In this document: piece after piece, positions 5,024-7,316 of the stretch | Numbering within the stretch: the stretch's first letter is position 1 | Layout of the letters: each line of letters opens with the position of its first letter | NCBI GenBank assembly: GCA_020528935.1 | Contig: JAJDFU010000404.1 | Location: 1-7,316 of the forward strand | Origin: Saprospiraceae bacterium | GTDB taxonomy: Bacteria > Bacteroidota > Bacteroidia > Chitinophagales > Saprospiraceae | Reading direction: 5' to 3' | Length of the DNA stretch: 7,316 nt | Notes under the pieces: model-generated | Database searches by the model: none | Told to the model about the DNA's origin: nothing | The model's input: the letters and a program-made list of their open reading frames with translations, nothing else | Made by a program: the position numbers and the translations under genes

Positions 5024-6157
5024 ATGCAAAAGATCCTTTTTCTCGACCGCGACGGTACGCTCATCCTGGAGCCGGATGATCACCAGGTAGATCGCCTGGA
5101 CAAGCTGGTGTTCTACCCCGGTATGATCCAGCAGCTGGCCCGCATTGCCCATGAGCTGGACTACGAGCTCGTGATGGTCACCAACCAGGACGGGCTGGGC
5201 ACCGATGCCTTCCCGGAGGAGACCTTCTGGCCGCCTCACGAGCTGATGATGCGCACCCTGGAGGGCGAAGGCATCACCTTCCGCGAGGTGCTCATTGACC
5301 GCACCTTCAAGCACGAGAACGCTCCTACCCGCAAGCCGCATACCGGCCTGGTGGAGCACTACCGCAGCGACGGGTTCGACCTGGCCGGCAGTTTCGTGAT
5401 CGGCGACCGCCTCAGCGATATGGAGCTGGCCAGGAACCTGGGCGCCCGCGGCATCTGGCTCAACAACGAACCCGAACTGGGCCTGCGCGACCTGCAGGCC
5501 GATGAGGCATCCGTTCGTCAGACCATTGCGCTGACGACCCAGAGCTGGGCCGATATCCGGGACTTCCTGCGCCTGCCGCCCCGCACGGCCGGATTGAATC
5601 GCCGGACCCGCGAAACCGACATACAAGTCGCGCTCAATCTGGACGGCAGCGGACGGGCAGAGATCCAAACCGGCCTCGGCTTTTTGGATCACATGCTCGA
5701 ACAGCTCGCCCGGCATTCCGGCTGCGACCTCCGGGTGCATGCCCGCGGCGACCTCCACATCGACGAGCACCACACCGTTGAGGATACGGCCCTGGCCCTG
5801 GGTGAGGCCTTTGCACAGGCCCTGGGCGACAAACTCGGCATTGAGCGCTACGGCTACCTGCTGCCCATGGACGACAGCCTGGCCCAGGTGGCCCTGGACT
5901 TTGGCGGGCGGCCTTGGCTGGTGTGGGAGGCCGACTTCCGGCGGGAAAGGATCGGAGACCTGCCCACGGAGCTCTTTGTTCACTTTTTCAAATCTTTTTC
6001 CGATGCGGCCCGCTGCAACCTCAACATCAAGGCCGAAGGGGTGAACGAGCACCACAAGATCGAGGGTATCTTTAAGGCCTTTGCGAAGGCCGTCAAAATG
6101 GCGGTGCGCCGCGATCCCGAACACCGGGTATTGCCGAGTACGAAGGGGGTGCTGTGA
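5024..6157 (+). CDS. hisB: Bifunctional histidinol-phosphatase / imidazoleglycerol-phosphate dehydratase
   Basis: This 377-residue fusion carries two non-adjacent pathway steps. Residues 1 to about 185 are the HAD-type phosphatase acting on histidinol phosphate. It has nucleophile Asp8 and Asp10 (FLDRDGT), motif II VTNQDGLG (52-59), Lys104 (TRKP), and motif IV GDRLSDMEL with Asp128 and Asp132. Residues about 192-377 are the manganese-dependent dehydratase, with metal-binding His/Glu clusters LDHML (221-225), DEHHTVED (247-254) and NEHHKIEG (341-348). The cysteine-rich zinc loop of the E. coli phosphatase domain, directly before the RKP motif, is replaced here by IDRTFKHENAPTRK (91-104), which has no cysteine. 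The other catalytic residues are present, so activity is expected. hisB starts 3 bp after hisC, indicating co-transcription. The phosphatase-dehydratase fusion is shared by enterobacteria and Bacteroidota. Confidence 0.97.
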   Translation: MQKILFLDRDGTLILEPDDHQVDRLDKLVFYPGMIQQLARIAHELDYELVMVTNQDGLGTDAFPEETFWPPHELMMRTLEGEGITFREVLIDRTFKHENAPTRKPHTGLVEHYRSDGFDLAGSFVIGDRLSDMELARNLGARGIWLNNEPELGLRDLQADEASVRQTIALTTQSWADIRDFLRLPPRTAGLNRRTRETDIQVALNLDGSGRAEIQTGLGFLDHMLEQLARHSGCDLRVHARGDLHIDEHHTVEDTALALGEAFAQALGDKLGIERYGYLLPMDDSLAQVALDFGGRPWLVWEADFRRERIGDLPTELFVHFFKSFSDAARCNLNIKAEGVNEHHKIEGIFKAFAKAVKMAVRRDPEHRVLPSTKGVL

Positions 6158-6190
6158 AATGGATACCGGTTTTTTTCCCCGGCCAACAGT

Positions 6191-6212
6191 CTGCCGCCAA
6201 CCCGCCCGGCAG
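6191..6212. other. Small hairpin in the 110-bp hisB-hisH gap
   Basis: CTGCCG (6191-6196) pairs with CGGCAG (6207-6212) around a 10-base loop. The gap (6158-6267) also contains ACCGG, seven T, then CCCCGG just after the hisB stop, which could form a weak second stem. Neither hairpin is followed by a T run, so they are not intrinsic terminators. The frame opening at 6159 runs into hisH in the wrong register and shows no family resemblance. Confidence 0.3.
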
Positions 6213-6267
6213 GACGACGATACCCAATACCCCCTGCGCCACCTCAATTCAGTAAGCGCGACGAACC

Positions 6268-6852
6268 ATGACCGCGATCATCAACTACAATGCCGGCAAT
6301 GTGCGTTCGGTACTTTTTGCCCTGGAGCGCCTGGGCGGCGAGGCCGTGCTGACGGACGAGCCCAGCGCCATTCGCTCGGCCAAGCGCGTCATCTTTCCCG
6401 GCGTGGGCGAGGCGCGCACCACCATGACCTATTTGCAGCGGACGGGCCTGGACAATCTGATTCGAAGTCTCACCCAGCCGGTACTGGGCATCTGCCTGGG
6501 GATGCAACTGCTGTGCACCCACAGCGAAGAGGGCGACACCGACTGCCTGGGCATCATCCCGCAAGAGGTGAAGCGCTTCCGGCCGCAGCGAGGCGAAAAA
6601 GTACCCCACATGGGCTGGAACAGCATCCGCGATCTCGAAGGGCCCCTGCTCCGACCCGGGCTGGAAGGTGAATACGTCTATTTTGTGCACAGCTACTACG
6701 TGGAGCAGGGCCCCTGCACCACGGCGGTCAGCGATCATATTCTGCCCTTCAGCGCTGCCCTGCGGAAGGACAACTTTTACGCCACCCAGTTTCACCCCGA
6801 AAAGTCGGGGGTGGTCGGAGAGGCCATACTGAGGCGTTTCTTGAAACTGTGA
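6268..6852 (+). CDS. hisH: Imidazole glycerol phosphate synthase, glutaminase subunit
   Basis: HisH hydrolyses glutamine and channels ammonia to HisF, which forms imidazole glycerol phosphate and AICAR. The product is a 194-residue class I glutamine amidotransferase of normal size. Visible features are the INYNAGNVRSV N-terminus, the oxyanion-region FPGVGEA (43-49), the nucleophile Cys76 in GICLGMQLL, and the His176-Glu178 pair in QFHPEKSG completing the triad. HMGWN and YFVHSYYV segments match HisH rather than other amidotransferases. The ATG at 6268 gives the standard N-terminus; no Shine-Dalgarno sequence is present. The partner HisF should be encoded after hisA, outside the window. Confidence 0.97.
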   Translation: MTAIINYNAGNVRSVLFALERLGGEAVLTDEPSAIRSAKRVIFPGVGEARTTMTYLQRTGLDNLIRSLTQPVLGICLGMQLLCTHSEEGDTDCLGIIPQEVKRFRPQRGEKVPHMGWNSIRDLEGPLLRPGLEGEYVYFVHSYYVEQGPCTTAVSDHILPFSAALRKDNFYATQFHPEKSGVVGEAILRRFLKL

Positions 6853-6909
6853 GTATTTGAGAGGGAAGCCTGACGCCCGGGAACCCTGAAGCAATGAAAG
6901 CCTGAATTC

Positions 6910-7316
6910 ATGAATCTCATTCCCGCCATTGATCTGATCGACGGAAAATGCGTGCGCCTCACTCAGGGCGATTACGCCCGCAAGAAAGTGTACAGCGAAG
7001 ACCCGCTGGAAGTGGCCCGGGCCATTGAAGAGGCGGGGCTCAGGCACCTGCACCTGGTGGACCTGGACGGCGCCCGGGCCCGGCGCATCGTCAACTGGAA
7101 GGTGCTGGAGCGCATCGCCGCGCATACCGGGCTGTGGATCGATTTCGGCGGCGGGATGAAATCCGATGACGACCTGCGCATCGCGCTGGAGTGCGGGGCC
7201 AGGCAAATCACCGGTGGAACGGTTGCCGTAAAAGCTCCGCATTTGTTTTTGCGCTGGCTGGATGCCTATGGGCCGGAAACCATCATTCTCGGAGCAGATG
7301 CCCGCCGCGGCAAGAT
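6910..7316 (+). CDS. hisA: Phosphoribosylformimino-AICAR-phosphate isomerase, N-terminal part
   Basis: The window ends inside this gene: 135 codons are present of about 240 usual. HisA is a (beta-alpha)8-barrel isomerase converting ProFAR to PRFAR, the substrate of HisF-HisH. The N-terminus NLIPAIDLIDGKCVRL contains the catalytic base Asp8. HLVDLDGA (48-55), DFGGGMKS (78-85) and the phosphate-binding ITGGTVAVK (100-108) follow. Asp130 in ILGADARRGK is a candidate second catalytic aspartate. The IPAIDLIDGKCVRL start distinguishes HisA from the related HisF. The ATG at 6910 follows a 57-bp gap after hisH that contains a 3-codon frame (6894-6905) but nothing else recognisable. Confidence 0.96.
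   Translation, partial: MNLIPAIDLIDGKCVRLTQGDYARKKVYSEDPLEVARAIEEAGLRHLHLVDLDGARARRIVNWKVLERIAAHTGLWIDFGGGMKSDDDLRIALECGARQITGGTVAVKAPHLFLRWLDAYGPETIILGADARRGK

Noticed and set aside
1515..7242. Long open frames on the minus strand opposite hisG, hisD, hisC, hisB and hisH/hisA (roughly 290-410 codons each)
   Set aside because: They mirror the codon pattern of the high-GC sense genes, are rich in Gly, His, Gln and Ala without any recognisable motif, and lie opposite genes with intact catalytic residues.

Overview
The window is a high-GC segment carrying most of a histidine biosynthesis operon on the + strand in the order hisG-hisD-hisC-hisB-hisH-hisA. The window cuts hisA; hisF and hisI would be expected beyond the edge. 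Several signs point to a member of the Bacteroidota, probably a high-GC relative of Saprospiraceae/Lewinella, although the lineage is inferred. These are the gene order, a long-form HisG, a fused bifunctional HisB, gene starts without Shine-Dalgarno sequences but often preceded by A-rich stretches, a promoter matching the Bacteroidota form TAnnTTTG, and a divergent secreted protein of a type common in that phylum.

Layout. Positions 1-1106 (- strand) hold the N-terminal 368 codons of a large secreted protein with a signal peptide; its C-terminus lies outside the window. Positions 1107-1502 form the divergent control region. It contains AT-rich repeats, a strong Bacteroidota-type promoter (1192-1223), and a 22-codon leader peptide (1231-1299) with seven consecutive His codons and nine His in total. 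A perfect 21-bp stem-loop terminator (1315-1359) and about 140 nt of further untranslated leader follow. hisG (1503-2363) and hisD (2363-3649) overlap by one base. A 315-bp gap then holds several hairpins that can be drawn as one branched RNA, plus a 24-codon frame overlapping the start of hisC. hisC (3965-5020) and hisB (5024-6157) are 3 bp apart. hisH (6268-6852) follows a 110-bp gap and hisA (6910 to the edge) a 57-bp gap.

How it works together. HisG commits ATP and PRPP to the pathway. HisA isomerises the ribonucleotide intermediate, and HisH supplies ammonia to HisF. HisB dehydrates the product and later dephosphorylates histidinol phosphate, HisC transaminates between those two steps, and HisD makes histidine. 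Expression looks set by ribosome-mediated attenuation. When charged tRNA-His is scarce, a ribosome stalls on the His run and the terminator should fail to form. When histidine is plentiful, the ribosome runs to the stop codon and the terminator folds. The most striking observation is this attenuator, apparently built on a nearly leaderless transcript. The structural genes look intact and ordinary.
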